This document shows positions 40,801 through 55,800 of a stretch of 64,000 bases of DNA, piece by piece. Both the position numbers and the translations under genes were made by a program. The notes under the pieces are model-generated. The model ran no database searches. It was not told the origin of the DNA and saw only the letters and a program-made list of their open reading frames with translations. Positions within the stretch are counted from its first letter, which is position 1. Each line of letters begins with the position of its first letter. The stretch lies in contig JAJNNQ010000040.1 in the NCBI GenBank assembly GCA_027886175.1, forward strand, positions 22,588,001 to 22,652,000. Direction: 5' to 3'. This DNA is from Phylloscopus collybita (taxonomy: Eukaryota; Chordata; Aves; Passeriformes; Phylloscopidae).

Positions 40801-43800
40801 TTAATTTATTAATATTCAAGAAAATGGTGTAGAATATAATCATCCACAGAGACTGGGATTGTACAGTTGTGTTATGTCAATATTTTGGATCAAACATTTT
40901 GGAGCCATTTTTCAGATACATAAGTTGTTCTCTGTCTTGGAGGGCCAAAAACCTGCTTAGCAGCAACAAAATTCCTGACAAGTTTTCTGAAATAATTAAC
41001 TGTAAGTTTTTCTTGGTTGGTCAAGCACAGTCCAACTTCATTCAATATTATTCATTCATTCTGGCACCAGATCAGGACCACCTCCCTGAATCTGTAATAA
41101 CATGGTTGTACAGACCCTAAAATAGGTCAACTATAATTGTTATAAAAACTAAGGCAAAAAAAAAAAAAAAAAGTCGCTAAACTTTCTCTGACTCCTTGTA
41201 GACTTTCAGTAGTGACCTTCTCAAGTGACTAATATGACACTGTAACTACAGCCCTAACAATTTAATTAGTTACTACAGATTATAAATTAATAAAAACTAG
41301 GAGATGACTCTTAGCACTCAAAGAATCACTTTGAACCTTTAAAGCATTATGGTAGCAATCTTGGAAAGAACAGTCGCTAATACCCAACCTAAAGACAATC
41401 TGTCCTTACACAAACTAAGTTTTACCACAGAACACTAAGTCAGGCTCAGTCCTGAATATATTGAAAATGAAAACTGAAATCACAAAAAGAACTGTCTGGT
41501 ATTATTACTGGAGAGCTCCCAAATGCTGTATTAATGGATCAGTGAAAAGACAAAGAGAAAAGATTGCCTTGACACAGCAGATTTAGCAAGGGTTCATTAA
41601 AACTCATTCACAGATGAAAATGACTTCTGGCTGACTCCTCACTGAAAGCCTACAGAAGAAAAATCATTAAAAATATGCCCATAAGCAAGAAAAACCCCTA
41701 ATCCACATACAAATGCAAGCTGGAGTTACTGGGAATAAACTAATCTTCCCTAAATGAAACTGCTGTTCACCACGGATAATAGGTAAATAATACGAACTAG
41801 AAGAGTCTCCCCTCTAACGCCACTTTGGAAGATTATTTTTTGGTTTAAAAGCAATCCTCAAGTCTATTCAAAAACCACCACAAGTAAGGTAGTTGCAACT
41901 CGGCTGTGTGAAGTCTTCTCAGATATAATAAGAAAAAAAGTTTGGATCTTCACTGACGGAAACACAGTATATATTCATAACATGTCCAGTATATCACCAT
42001 TAATTAGAACAGTGAAATAAAGAACAAGTATTTGGAAAAACACCAAATCCAAAAACTGAGTTCATGATTCAAAAACAAGAGGTCATGATTTTCTTTCTTG
42101 TTCGAAAATTTCTGTCCTGCAAGCTCTAAATTTCCTGTGAAATCTGGACACAGACTGAACTGAAATGCACTGATTTATATGACAAGGCTATGTCTTTGAC
42201 TGAACAAAACAAAAGAATGCAGTAGAAAGGGAAATTTTACATGATCAATCACACCTTTGTCCTAAGAGCAACTTTCTTACTTCCGTATTACTGTGTATCT
42301 GGTTTATCTGGACAACTTGTTTCTGTGTATCTGGTTTGTCTGGAAAACTTGTTTCTGTGTGAGGGCTCATCTAGTAATTTGACATTCTTCATTAAACATT
42401 TTTGTTGTTATCTGAGAATAATGTTATCAGAGAGAAGTATTGTATTATTAAGAAGGTGGTCAACTCATAAAGGAAAGCGACCATAAAATGCATGAGAATA
42501 AAGGAAAAAGAAAAAAAGAAGAAAAAAACCCCAAGTGTCCCTGCTGTTTTGTATTCCTTCCATACCTCCCACTTCCTCAATATTTGGTTTCAGCTGCTTG
42601 GGTGCCACAGTTACATTCAAAGCCTAGTTGTAGTTCTTCCAGGAGCCTTTCATTGAGGGATAGCATTTTAGGGTCAGGGCTAGTGATGAAAAATTACCAA
42701 AAACTCAAAAAGAGAAAGTAAATTTCACAGAATTGCTGAGGTTTGAAGTGACCGCAATCCAGAGGTTCAGCTATAGATTACATTCCCAGTTTCCTTTTCC
42801 ACTGCTGATCTGACAGTATTTGACAGTGCTTTTGTCAATACTATATGTATTCCTCCAAGTAAAGGTCTGATTGCATGAAGTAGAAGTACTTCAGCCATTT
42901 TAAAAACATCTGAATCCAGAATTTAAAAGCATCAAGCCAGGGAGAAAAAAAAATCAGGATCCCCTGACTCCACAACTGAACTCAAAAACGAGTAGTAATT
43001 TTCAGTTCTGAACATGTCCCCTTTCTGCTGCAGACTATCTGTAGCTTGTTAGTTCAGTGTTTAACATCAACAAAACGTCCCCACCCCTCAATGTGAGATA
43101 CACCCTTGCATTTCACTCAATTATAATGTGGCACCATGTCACACAACACAGTTTTTCCCACTTCTGAGCCAGCCCCACTGTATGATTGTGTCCATCCAAG
43201 GAAAGTGCTAAATTACTATCCTCCTGATTTTTTCTATGCATCTGCAGAAACAAAGCAGTGAGTCAATTTGGTATCTCACTGATAAAACATTGCATTTGAT
43301 TAGCTATCAATATATCTCTTCCCTCCTACATGAATATTCTAAAGAAAATATAAAAGCATAAGTATTTCATGATGCCGTTTGAAACTGAAGTTATTGTATA
43401 ACAAAACCATCAGCACGGTACTGTATGACTGTGTGATTTTTCCTTTCCACTGATAAAGCCAGTTGAGCATAGCAAAACACAAACTGGTAACCCATATAGT
43501 CTTATAGCAACAAGGATGACAACAGCAAAGATGAATACTAAAGCAGCCTTGTGTTAGATATACTATTCCCTCTAGTCACACTTTCTGAATTATCCGGTTC
43601 CTCAGTATCTTTTAATATAAATTAAAGCACCTAAATAACCTCACTTTAGTACCCAATGTGAAAATACTAATAAATCTCTACCATAAAATACATCAGAGAT
43701 AAAGAGAATACACAGCACTCTGTGTAGTAGTAATTGAGATATTCTAAAGAAGTATTTGGCTTAGCAGTTAAATAACATACAAGTCTGAATGCAAGATTTA

Positions 43801-46800
43801 TCCATCCAGACAGCTTGCTTTGATATGTAGGAAATCAAATCCAGTTAGTACACCTGTGTTTGTTATTCATTCCCATTCATGTCAAAGAGAAATCACAACT
43901 TTCCCCCCTTCCTCACTGAAAAGACCACTGCCTTTTTTGGGCATAAAAGTGCCGTTGGCGTAAGAATTACCCAGTGCTTTGCAATTATAAAGCTGTCCTG
44001 CAAGAAAAATAAACAAGGACTTCAGAGTATCAGTTCTGTTCTGGAAATTCAAGGGAGGAATTTCACCATATAGTCACTCTACATGAAAAACCTAAATAGA
44101 AAGGCACAATCCCTAGCTGGTATTCAGAAGAAGCAGAGAGTCAAGCCAAGTTTATGCAAAGTACGAGGTACCTCACCTAGCACAGAAGAAAGAGATAATG
44201 CGAGAGGGGAAGGCTTTGAGTTCATCTTGACAGTTGCATTTGGGCAGTATATATATTCCCTGGCTGCCCAGGATGCACTCTTGCACAATCCCCAGCCCTG
44301 GCCTTTATGTCTGAATGCTATCAGAGTTCTGATTTTGTGATCTTTCAATCTGGCAATCCGCAGTGCATTCCATGACACTCATCCTTAAAAATCAGGAGGA
44401 TTTGATACCTAGCCATAAATTAGTCAATGCCCTTCCATTTTTACAAAAAAGGCCCCAGCTGTTTGCTTTTTTTTGAGTTCCAGAAAAGATCCAGGTTGTG
44501 GAAGTCAGGCTGGCTGGGGTAGACAGTGGGCTGACCTCGACTGGTCACACAGGAGGCATCAACTTAAGGCCGTGGGAAGCAGGATGTTGAGAGGGAAAAC
44601 ATCTAGCTAGGTTATGGTGAGGGTTATGGGAAGAACAGGGTTATGGGAGTAGTTATGTTGATTAGGTGATTCCATATTAGGCAATGTTTCTGGTTCTTGT
44701 CTATGATTGGTTTGTAACCCTTGCTATATAAGGTTACATTTCAAATTCACGTTGATGATCGGTTCCCTACCCTCAGATGTAACCCTATATAGGGTTAAGC
44801 TTACCCTATTGTTACATCTTTGGAGATTGTCCTGTATGCATGGCTTCTGCCCTTTGTTGTTTTGCCCGTTATTGAAGTTTACTTTCCCGGGCTACTCCAT
44901 CGTTCCATCCCTATTTCATTGGCCACTCCCGGCTGGTCCAGTTCTGAGGTTGCAATGCTGACACAACACCAGCTAGCACTCCATTTATTTACAGCAACCA
45001 TTACAGCTACTCATACCATTCCTGTCTAAGGATGGCCCTTCACAATACTTGACATGCTCCAGAAGTGTGTGAAGCAAGGCAACACTTTCCTGTGCACTTC
45101 TTCCCACTGCCAACTCCAACATGCAGTCATCTGAATGTAAAAAGCATCTTTACAGAATGCTCTCCTCAGCTAATCAGATCCCTTCACACTTCCATCTGTC
45201 ATATAGGTGAGTTACAAAAAAACATTAACATAAACATCCAAGACAATCTTTTTTGATAGTATGTGAAGTGTAAATTTCTGGTATACTCTTGCGGGAACAG
45301 CAGGAGATAGTTTTGGACAGGATTAAAAAAAAACAAACAAAACAACCCAAACACATTAAAGTAATTTAGGAGCTTACACACCAGCAACAGTGAATTCTGT
45401 ACTCCTGCACGTCTACTTTTACACTGATTTTGCATGACTAAAAGCTTTTGTGTAATCTTTGATGGTTACATTCTTAATACCTGTGAGACTGGTGCAACTG
45501 TGCAGTGAGTCACAAAGAATCAGGCTGTCACCACAGATGCCACAGTTTTACACAAGCCCGCTCACACTCAGGAGTGTGTAATATCTATCTGCACTATATA
45601 AAGACGTATTTTCTCTCCTCCAGATGGAATAACACAGTCTAATGTACAATCATAGGCTGTCTTGAGGACACATTTTAGCAGATCCAGGGACATAAACACA
45701 TTGCTGAGACCAGCTGCTAGAAATCTCCCTCCTTCCCCCACCAAGGGCCTTAGCCATTCATCAGGCCTGGGTTAGCTAACATTTTCAAGAGTTCCAATGG
45801 CATCTGTAACCTTCAGGTTACAATCTGAAGAGATGTATGCTTGATTTGACTGTCAGGGAAGGCTCAGATCTAGTATGTCTGAGTTTTAGCAGTCCAGATC
45901 ACAATATGTTTTGGCCCTCTGGCCTCTTGAAATATTTAAATCAAATTAGAATTTTGCTTTGTTCTCAGAATGTAAAGTTGAAGTTGTAGCCTGATTTTTA
46001 CCATACACACATTTTGCTCAGAAAAGGATTTGCACATCAAAATTTCACTCAGTGAAATTAAGACTATGTTCTCTTTTCTCTTTTGCACTTAAACTGGAAC
46101 AGAACATGTTTTTCTAATAAAAAAAAAAGCATACATAATAAATACAAAGGTTTGGCTTGGGTTTTCTGTGGTTTGATGTTTTGAAATTATTTTTGCTTCT
46201 CACATGTCAAGACAACTTGAGAAGATATTTACTCAGAACTGTAGCAAAATTCAGTGTTCACATTCTTCTTAGTGTGAGGGCTTTGCCTCGCAGATGTACG
46301 TTAACTCTTCAAAGAAACTGCATGCAGATTCTGAATCTGTAACACTAAAGAATGTAAAAAAAGCAACTCGCAAAAAATCACTGCATTCCAAGAGGGACCT
46401 GTTGGTTCAGCACTGCAAGTACTTAACTCTTCCCCTTTCCCTCTGTAGTGACAAAAGAGGCAGGAAGGAGGTGTGCTGGGTTAGGAATGCAGATCAGGGT
46501 GTCATCAGTTAAGCCGGGGGCAGAAGCCTGCTGCCATAAAGCAGGTAACAGTCCACACAAATACTACTCCCTTTTTTTGTTGCTAGGTTCACCCCTCTGA
46601 ATGTTCTGACACTGTGTGCATATTCCACCTCCAGTGGTAAAGAGTACAGCTCGTAGAGAGTAGTTTCAGAGTGAACAACATATATTCATTAGACCCAAGA
46701 TGTCACATGGAAGAAACAAAATCTATGCACTTTGAAATAAAGGATGGTCAAGGAAAAGATCCAAATATATCAATCAGCACTAGGTATAATGAACATGCAA

Positions 46801-49800
46801 AAAGGACCACCAGGTTTGTTCCAAAATGGAACCTTCTGGTTTCAGCCAATGATCACCTATAGCATCACAAATCCTGCAGCACAAAGTTTACACCCAAACA
46901 TCTGAAAACTGTCCACCATCATCTTGCTTTCTACAAATATTACAGGTATTGCCAATACTGATACAGAAAAGTGACTCCTAAGTCATACAACTAACATGAT
47001 CACAGGGCAAGGAATTTTGATATTGCCTCTCCCCCAACACAGTATCTCCCAGCAGCTGAGCTTCCTAGCAGGCACACAGGAGAATGCTGGAGTATTCCTA
47101 GAAATGGTTCTGACAGAGTATACAAAAGAGTAACTTCCTTTATGCACTAGTTCAGAGACATTTTCATGCCTAAACAAATCATGCTCCATCATCACAATTC
47201 TTCAAAGAGAAAATACAACTAACAAATTACACAGCACCTATGCACCCACAATACAAAATTACAAGTGTGCATAGCCCACCTCATGACCACTTAAGCTCAG
47301 TAACAAACCTCCAGATCTACAAGTCATTTATTTGTGCCCTCCCATGGAGGAAATTGATTGTCCTGCTTAAGTTTCCTAGAACTGGAACTACCAGTATTCT
47401 GAATCTTAATATAAACTATCTCTTATTTAATCCAAGGAAACACAAAATAGAAATGAAAACAACTGACATCTGCCAGTAGGAAAAGGAAATCAAATACTGT
47501 CCTAAAATGAAGATTTTCAAGGCAACAGCCAATTTATTTGCTAACCACAGCATTCAGTCATGCAGCCTCTGTTGCAAGCACTGACGTGTGTGAAACACTA
47601 ACCTTCATCACTTCAACTTGCAGGTCTTCATTGAGAGAAGGAGTCACTTTGACAGCATTCAGCATCTGATTAAGCAACTGTTTCTCATCTGAGTCTGTTT
47701 CCACGGATACAAACCTCTCATCAGACAGCAGCTTCTGCAGAGAGAAAATGGCAATGTACAGGTTGAGACAAAAACTGCCTCTGCAAAGTACTGCACCTAA
47801 ACCTATTAGTGCTTGGTACTAGGGTGGTTAGGCTTTCTGTGTAAAAAATTCAAATTAATCCAATAATATAAAATATAAGAAAACCAGCAAAACTGGGAGA
47901 TCTGTGTCATGCCAGCTGCCATTCCAGTACCATCTTTGCCCATCCCACTTCTCCAGTGACTGATCAGTAACTGATAAATCACTTCAAATAATGTCTTCAG
48001 CAAAACCTCTCAGTATTTTAGAAGCTGGGAGAGACTGGAACCTTTGCAGCCCCCTAGATCATCAAAACAACAACAATAAAAAATTTTAAAAACCCACCCA
48101 AGCTAGTATCCTGGCATTAAACTAGTGCTATCATATCTCCTGCCCAACAGGAGACAGTCACCTACTGTCCCAATTACTCCAATAGTTTACAGAGCACAAG
48201 TGATGTGGAGGTGGCACTCCTGATCCCTGTGGCAAGATGTGTTTTGTGTCATACAGAAGTTGACCATTAATGGATACAATCAAGTCCTCAGATGAAGAGT
48301 ACAGTTAACAAGTGACTAACACAAACACACATAGAAACCAGCCCAAGCTGACATGATACCAAAATTCCTTGTCCTGACATTGGGTTGGTCAAACTGAATT
48401 CAATACAGACTGACTGAACTTCAGACTGGATATTTTAGACTAATCAGATTTACTTTCTCAGAAACTATGTCCTGACATTGTCAATGGCACTACTTCCTTG
48501 GAGTTCTACTAGAAATGCCTCTTCCATATACTCTATAACTATCTTCATGGGTGTCTCATTAGTGGCAGGCATCCTGCAAGAGACGTATCCATGTAAGTCT
48601 TTTCTCAGCTCCTATCTTCTCAGAAGATCCCACAACAGAGCAAAACTAGCTTGTCTTTGATCCCAGGAACACAACCTTGCTCTGTCTTAGCTGAGACTTT
48701 GAGCAGCCCACCTCCCTCTCTGCATCACTTTTGTACTGATGCCTATCCCCAGCTTCAACCTTACAGCGTATTTCCCTGGTTCACTCCTACTTCTTATTTT
48801 CTATGCTTGTACTGGTTTTGGCTGGGATAGTGTTAAATTTCTTCACAGGAGCTCAAAGAGTGCTGTGTTTTGGATTTGTGACCACAACAGCATTGATAGC
48901 ACACCCACGATTTGCTATTGCTGAGCAGAGCTTAGGCAGCATCAAGGCTGTCTGTTTCTCACACTGGCTCCCCAGCAAGTAGGCTGGGGGTGCAGAAGAG
49001 TTTAGCAGGGGACACAGCTGGCAGAGCTGACCCCAATGTGACCAATAGGATATCCCAAACCATATGACACTGCTCAGCAACAACAGCTGGGTAAAGAAAG
49101 AGGAAGTGGAGGGGACACAGACATTCAGAGTTAAGGCATTTGTCTTCCAACATAACTGTTATGCATGATGGAGCCCTTTTCCTAGAGATGGCAGAACACT
49201 TGTTGCTCCATGGGAAGTGATGAATGAATTCTACATACTCTTTTATTTGCATATGCAGATTTGTTTTCGCTATTAAACTCTGTCTTAGCCCACAATTGTC
49301 CTCACTTTTACCCTTTTGATTCTCTGTCCCATACCTCTCAGAGGGAAAGAGTGAGTGGGTAAAGCTGAACTGCCAGACAGGGTTTAACTCACAACATTTT
49401 AAAGCATTTCCCACATACAGAATATCAAGTGTTCTGGCACTGTACAGCCTGATGAGATTTAATTCAATCTGCAATGAGAATAATGGGGTTTTTTATATAA
49501 AGAAGAATGTTTAGTTCCAGATGGGAGATATGGAGCTGTTGGAGAGAGTCCAGGGAAGGTCTGCTGAGATGACAAAGGAACTGGAGCATCTCTCTTATGA
49601 GGAAAGGCTGAAAGTGGGGACTGTTTAGACTGGAGAAGGCTCAGGGAGGATCTCACCACTATATATAAATATCTGAAGAGTGTTTGCAAAGAGGACAGGA
49701 ACTTCTCAGGTGCTCACTGACAGGACAAGAAGCTCTGGGAACAAACTGAAACACAGAAGGTTTCCCCTGAACACCAGGAAAAAAAATTACTGGAAGGATG

Positions 49801-52800
49801 ATCAAGCACAAGTTGTCCAGAGAGGTTGTGGTGTCTCCAACCCCGGAGGCACCTCTTTTCCAGTCTAAACAGTCCCAGCTCTCAGCACTTCCTCATAAGA
49901 GAGATGCTCCAGTCCCTTTGTTATCTTAGCAGCCCTTCCCTTCTACAAACACACTATTCCCCAATATGGGGAACTCTCTAAACAAGTGTCTGACACCTGA
50001 TATGCTGGACTAAGTGAATTCAAGTGATCCACTCACATCCTTATATTCCCAGAACAACTTCATTCTGGCCCTCCAAGGGAAAAATGTCTTTTTGAAAAAT
50101 GGATTTTATACCCCAGCAGTGTGCCAGCCTTTTCCACAACTAGCATCCCCCTAGTGATAAGCATTTACTGACTTGTACTAATTTGTCCAATTAAAAGAAC
50201 AGTAAACTGTCTTAGTTTTTATACTGTCAAACCCAGGAGAGACCTTTTGTTGCTTGTGCTGCACTGCTGTTTTCTTCTGCATTTCATAGACTTCAAATCA
50301 GATGCTGTTTCTACTGTTTTCAGTGTACAAAAAACCCAGAAAAGAAGGTCCATAAAGAACACAGGTCCAAGATCCTCTATTAACCTCTCCATCTTCTAAG
50401 CACTGCTGTCCTCTTTTCTAATCAAAGAAAACAGCAAGTCTTAGCCTAATTTCTAACATGCTTAGCAGTGGCGAGCTTTTCTGGGAGTAGGACAGGGCCC
50501 ACAAGGATGAGTACATCTACATAGGAACCTTAAAATTCAGGACTTCCCACCTATCTGCAAAACATTTTTGGCTTCTACAAAATCACCAGCCTTTACTGGC
50601 ATCCTAACTTCTGAACAGAAACATGAACATTATTGTTAGGTTCACCCAGGGACAGATGCTTTTTTTGTAGTATTTTTCAAAAGAAAAGCCTAGATTTTTG
50701 TGACATCCACTGCCTGCCAACACACTCCCACTCTAAACCCATACCTGCATCCCTGCTAGAGCCTGCTGGGCCAGCTTCATGCTCTTCGATTCCAGAGCCA
50801 GTTGAAGAGGAAGGAGACACTTCTCCCTAGGGAAAATTAAAAAAAAAAAAATGAGAGGGAAAATGCAACTAAAATTGGTATTCAAGCAATATTCCAGAAG
50901 AGCTGTATCAGTTTCAGAAAGATCGCACTTGCATACAGCAGCCAAAGATAATTTCACAATTCTGTGAAACACTTTTACCCTCTAAAGAAAGCTGGCATAT
51001 TTCTTTACACATCTCTAATCCAGAAAGCACCTTTAAGTGCTTTTACATTTTAACTTAGTTATATTCCCTCTGTTAAAGTGAGGAGAACTCACATTTGAAA
51101 TCAGCAGATCAACAGGTGCCAAAACAAGGTACCTGTCCATTAACTGGTACTCCAGACAGGGAAAAAAGAAGGAAAAAAGATTACTACAGTGTATAGTACT
51201 AACTGAAGAATGTTGCTTATTTGGACCTGCATCTCTTCTGGGCAGAACACCGCATTTTTTTTAGACTTCCTGCATATTTTTGCAACAGCAGATAAACATT
51301 TTGGGCATTATTAATGCAGAATGAATTTATTCTCACATTAAAATGGATGAAAACTGGGAGGAGAGGGAAAAATGAAGAAAGTCATAAGCCACTGGAGTGA
51401 ATCCAGTTCAGTTTCATGATAATGAAGACAGGTGGGAGCTCCTATGGCTTATGTGTAGCTACCCCGCACATCAGCATGTTGCCTGCCATCTGTCATCACA
51501 TACTGCAATGAGCAGAGAACAATGAGAGCTTTGAGAGCTGTCCCAAAAAGAAGAGCAAAAAAATTACAAACAGGAGGATGGAAATTAGAACAGATTCAAT
51601 TAGCTGAACTTCCCATCCTTGCTAAAAATGTTTAACTCAAAATCTAATTAAGTTGCTGCAGACTGTGTTCCCACTGTATTCTTGGAGAAAATGAATTGCC
51701 ATTGTGTCATTTCCTGTTCTTGTTACACACTCAGTCAATTAAGCCTTTAACATTTCCGTGCTACAGCTATGAAACACCTGCAGAGGTATCTTACAAAGTG
51801 CCATCAGCTTGAGCACCTTTCACACTTCAGTTCAACCTGCCACTTAAATGCATCATCTGATAGCATGAGAACATGAAGGACAAGGCAGATAATCCTCAGG
51901 CAGAATAGGAGAGAATCATGTAAATTAACACAGTCCCTTCTAACATCTTAAGAATTTGGCTCAATAAGGCTGCAAAATAGGGAATGCAGATCGGAATTAC
52001 CTCAATAGATTTGAGTGCAGTAAAGTAAGGGAATGAGGTTTCCTCTTACACCTTGCAGCCCTTTTATAATTCCACCCTGTTTTGAGCAGACCCCCACCAA
52101 AGGATTTCATTGCTTACTGCACTGTCTGCAGTTCTGTACAGTTAAGTGACAATTCATGCAGGTTTTGTAGTACTACACATGTAAGACATTTTACATAACT
52201 GAAGTTCTCAGAATAAGCTGATGCAGAGCAATATACTTCAAACCATGTTTAAGAACATTCTCTATTTATATAATGTACAGAAAGTAGTTTCACACTGTAA
52301 CTCTTAAGTATCCATACTGTTGCATGCTGGTGTGTAGACATACATACATGTAGTTTGAGGCACAAATACCAACTTAACCCAGATTGAAACACATCAAGTA
52401 CAACAGAGAGGGAGAACGAAAGGAAGAGAACACCTTTGACTTGGAAGAGAGGAAGCTACCTGCCAGGGCAAGCAAAAAAGCTCAGCAACAGAACCAAGCG
52501 CATAATCCAGGACCAGTATCTCCCAGAGCACAGGCTGTCCCTCCTGAGCTACCCTACCCCATGACTGTCAACTTTGCCAACTGCAAAATGAGTGATGAGA
52601 ATGCACATAGCCTTTATATTCAGCACACTAGGCTACCATGACCTTTCTAGCTGTCCAAGCTTGCTGTGGCTCGTCAACTTATCATCCTACATCCTTCCTT
52701 GCAGGTCTGGAATAAGAGATGCTATGGTAGGTCAGTCAAAACAGACTGCCAGAAAGGTCAGAGCAAGACAAATTACTCTTGTAAGTAAAGAGATCATAAA

Positions 52801-55800
52801 AATCTTTCTATTCTCATTGTAATGACCAAAAAAACCCTTTAGTGAGAAAAGAATAATGGCTCGTTAATTCACTCTCATGATAAAAACTATAATGAAGATA
52901 GGAAACTGCCTGATCTTAACTCCTTGTTGTTAGTGCCTGGAACACTGTCTCACAGCCCATCTTCCCCTCCTTGACTTAGGGAATGGGGCATGATAAATGA
53001 ACCATTTTTGCCTTCATGCAAAGGTGATAATCTTATTATTTTTAATCCCATTTCTGAAAATTAGAGATCAAAAATAAGACAGGTCTCTGCACTATCCTCC
53101 TTCTGAAAATTACATAGGAGAAGCAAAATTCAGGTTCTCAAGGCCTTATCAGTATGCAGTTGCCATTCCATTGAATAATTCACAGCCCAGTCAAAGAACA
53201 GGTAATAATTTGATCACCATTGTTGCCATTTTCTCATACACTGTTTATTAGGCAGGATAACAGTCATAGCCAAAGTCTGACACTTTTTAGTCAGAGTAAT
53301 CAAGGACTGAAAAGATTTTCTATGTCTTGGCTGCTTAAAAAGAACAGAGTAGGACAGTGTAATATTATTAGCATCACTTACTCAGGCAAAAGAGTTGGCC
53401 CATGATGAGAAAATAATTGGTAGAGATGAATTCTCAGAATTCTGCAAGTACCCACAGCTGCTACTCTTAAGTAAACTAAACAGAAGCAAACACTGTCCTT
53501 GCACAAAAAGGAATGATTTAATTTACATAAAACAAATTCTAGTGTTGTATATATGAACACATGCACATATAAAAGTAGAAACATACATCTTTTTTCCTGT
53601 ACTGGTTTAGAGAACATTGATAAAAGATTCCACCTACAAGTTTAGGCATAATGGAAGTATTTAAAACCAAGGAACATGGAATAAATGCATCATTTTTCAA
53701 GTAACAGCTCTTCAAGAAGAAGGAAGTCCTTGCTTACATTCTAGAGAAATGATTACTGCAGAAGTATGATCTTACAATGAGAATTACAGTCAAGCTCAGG
53801 TTGGAGAGAGGTTTGGAATCCACAGTATATAAATACAGATCAAGTTCTCCCACCTTCACAATGCAGGAAGTCAAACCAGATGATTACAACAGACCCCTCC
53901 AGCACTAAAATTTGTACCTCTATGCAAGTACAAGTTTGTCAATCGTACTTAGAAACATAGTAAAGCAACAGGATGAGAGACAAACTCTGAAGCCTTCCAG
54001 TTAGAACCCTCCTTTTCAAGAAAATATGAAATAACAAATTATCCTTATGTCACTGTGCCACTACAAGATTATCATGCACTGTCAAACAACTTTGGTGCTA
54101 CCGTGCTACATAAGAATGAACAAGCAACTCAGTGTTGCAGTTTACAGGTCCTGGAAAAAAAACCAAAAAACAAACACATTTGGGAGACTATTGCCAAACT
54201 ATGTAGATATAAATGCTGACTTGCATCAGCAGGGCCAAGATTTTACTCCAGTTACTCACATGCATAGAGACACTTGTGGGCATGTTTCCCATATCACGAG
54301 ATTTGCCTCATATATTTGCACATATCAGGTGAGTTTCCACCTTTACTAATAACTACAGAAATTGTAATTTCTGGCTGAAGGCATTTTCATTTTTCTGCCT
54401 CACCACTTGCATATTATTTTTAAAAAAAAATCTCATTCTTTTACTTCCTACAGAGCACAAAACTCTTTGCTTCTATCCGGTTAAAATGGAAAGGCTTCTT
54501 CTCCTCTGACTTAAGGTTAACGCTCCTTTTCTTTCCATATCTGATTTTCTCACCTCAGCTGCTGAGAGGTCAGCTCCCTCTCAGAGTTCCATCCAATTCA
54601 GTATTTAATTTTTCCTTCCTCTTTTTTTCGTGTATTCCCTCTTCCCTTCAATCCTTTTGCTTTTCAAACCCAGAGACCAGTCAAATAAGCCTGCCTTTGC
54701 AGGGAAATATGAGTTGCTTATCAGAGGATGTTTAATGACACAGGGGGAAAAAAGTGCAGAATAATGCCTAAATGTAATTTCATACAGTTTCCTAGCTAGA
54801 ACTTTAATAATTCTTTTTTTCAACCTGGAATCTTGAATGAGATTGCAATTTAAAACTGCTTGGTATTAAAGAATGTAATGACAATAGTGGTATTTATAAT
54901 CTTTTTTGTTTACATCTTTTCTAAGATAAATGAATTTGCCACTACAGAAGCAGCATAGCTCTACTCATGGGAAAGGCAGACAGGAGCAATTTAATCTTCC
55001 AGCCAACCCAATGCAGCCAAGACCACAGAATTCATACAACTGTAATTAAGTAGCTCAGCACATTCACTCAGCTGGAGAGCACTTCTGAGGTCATTTGCTT
55101 CCTTGCTATACTAGCTAATAACATCTTGATTTTAACAGAAACACAAAGTTCCTAGATAAGAACTTGTTGTCAAGATGAAAACAAAACAGAACAACAACAA
55201 CAAAAAAAACCCCATAAGCACAAGGTGTACCTTTACTTGAGAGGGAGGAAGAGAGCAAAAGATTCTACACAATATTAAAGTAAGGTGGACAAAGCGAAAA
55301 TAATAATCAGATGCTTCCAGCCTCCAAAGCTCTAGTGTAATCTCTCTGATATGCTATCACTGGTCTCCCTAGAACATCCAGCCCCACATATATTTGCCCT
55401 CTGTGCACGAAGTATCATAGTCACTTACAAATTCTGCTGTTAAGGAACTTGATGACACATGCAAACCTCACCAGGTCTTAATTACAAAGGAATCTGTAGC
55501 CTTTAGGTGATTTTGTTGATTATTATTTGGATTAGAGTATGAAGATGAGGTGACAAGCTGGACTTGCTCGGCCTACAATTTTGAAAGCTTACCAAATTAT
55601 TCCATGAAACCTCTCTTCCCTATATTTGGTAAGTCTGGAAGGGAAGCTAAAGATTTGTCTAGTGAAAGCATTTTTGTTTCAAATTTTAAGTACAAAATAA
55701 CAAATAAAGTACCTTATGAGAATTAAGCTTCCATCAGGAGAAGTTTTACAGTGCTGGGAAAAAGCAGGGTTGACGGAACAGAAAAAGAGACACAGAGGTT

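Larger units (their letters stand above)
32376..47602. other. ARFGEF3 intron 4 (15.2 kb)
   Basis: The longest intron in the window. It holds the two CR1 ends near 36.1-36.4 kb, LTR-like blocks near 36.5, 40.5 and 44.5 kb, the 32-bp duplication, and simple repeats near 34.8 kb. I see no coding exon for another gene on either strand; stretches 32376-34830, 37000-40400, 41000-42240 and 45000-47602 contain nothing I recognise. Confidence 0.85.
47735..50744. other. ARFGEF3 intron 3
   Basis: 3 kb of intron with the solo LTR and the inverted CR1 pair; 47735-48800 and 49945-50744 show nothing recognised. Confidence 0.85.

Noticed and set aside
44600..44660. Telomere-like or G-quadruplex repeat (gggttatgg)
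   Set aside because: Only three or four irregular copies inside an LTR-like block; not a regular array.
54047..54349. 100-codon + strand frame in intron 2
   Set aside because: No recognisable domain and no splice or promoter context.
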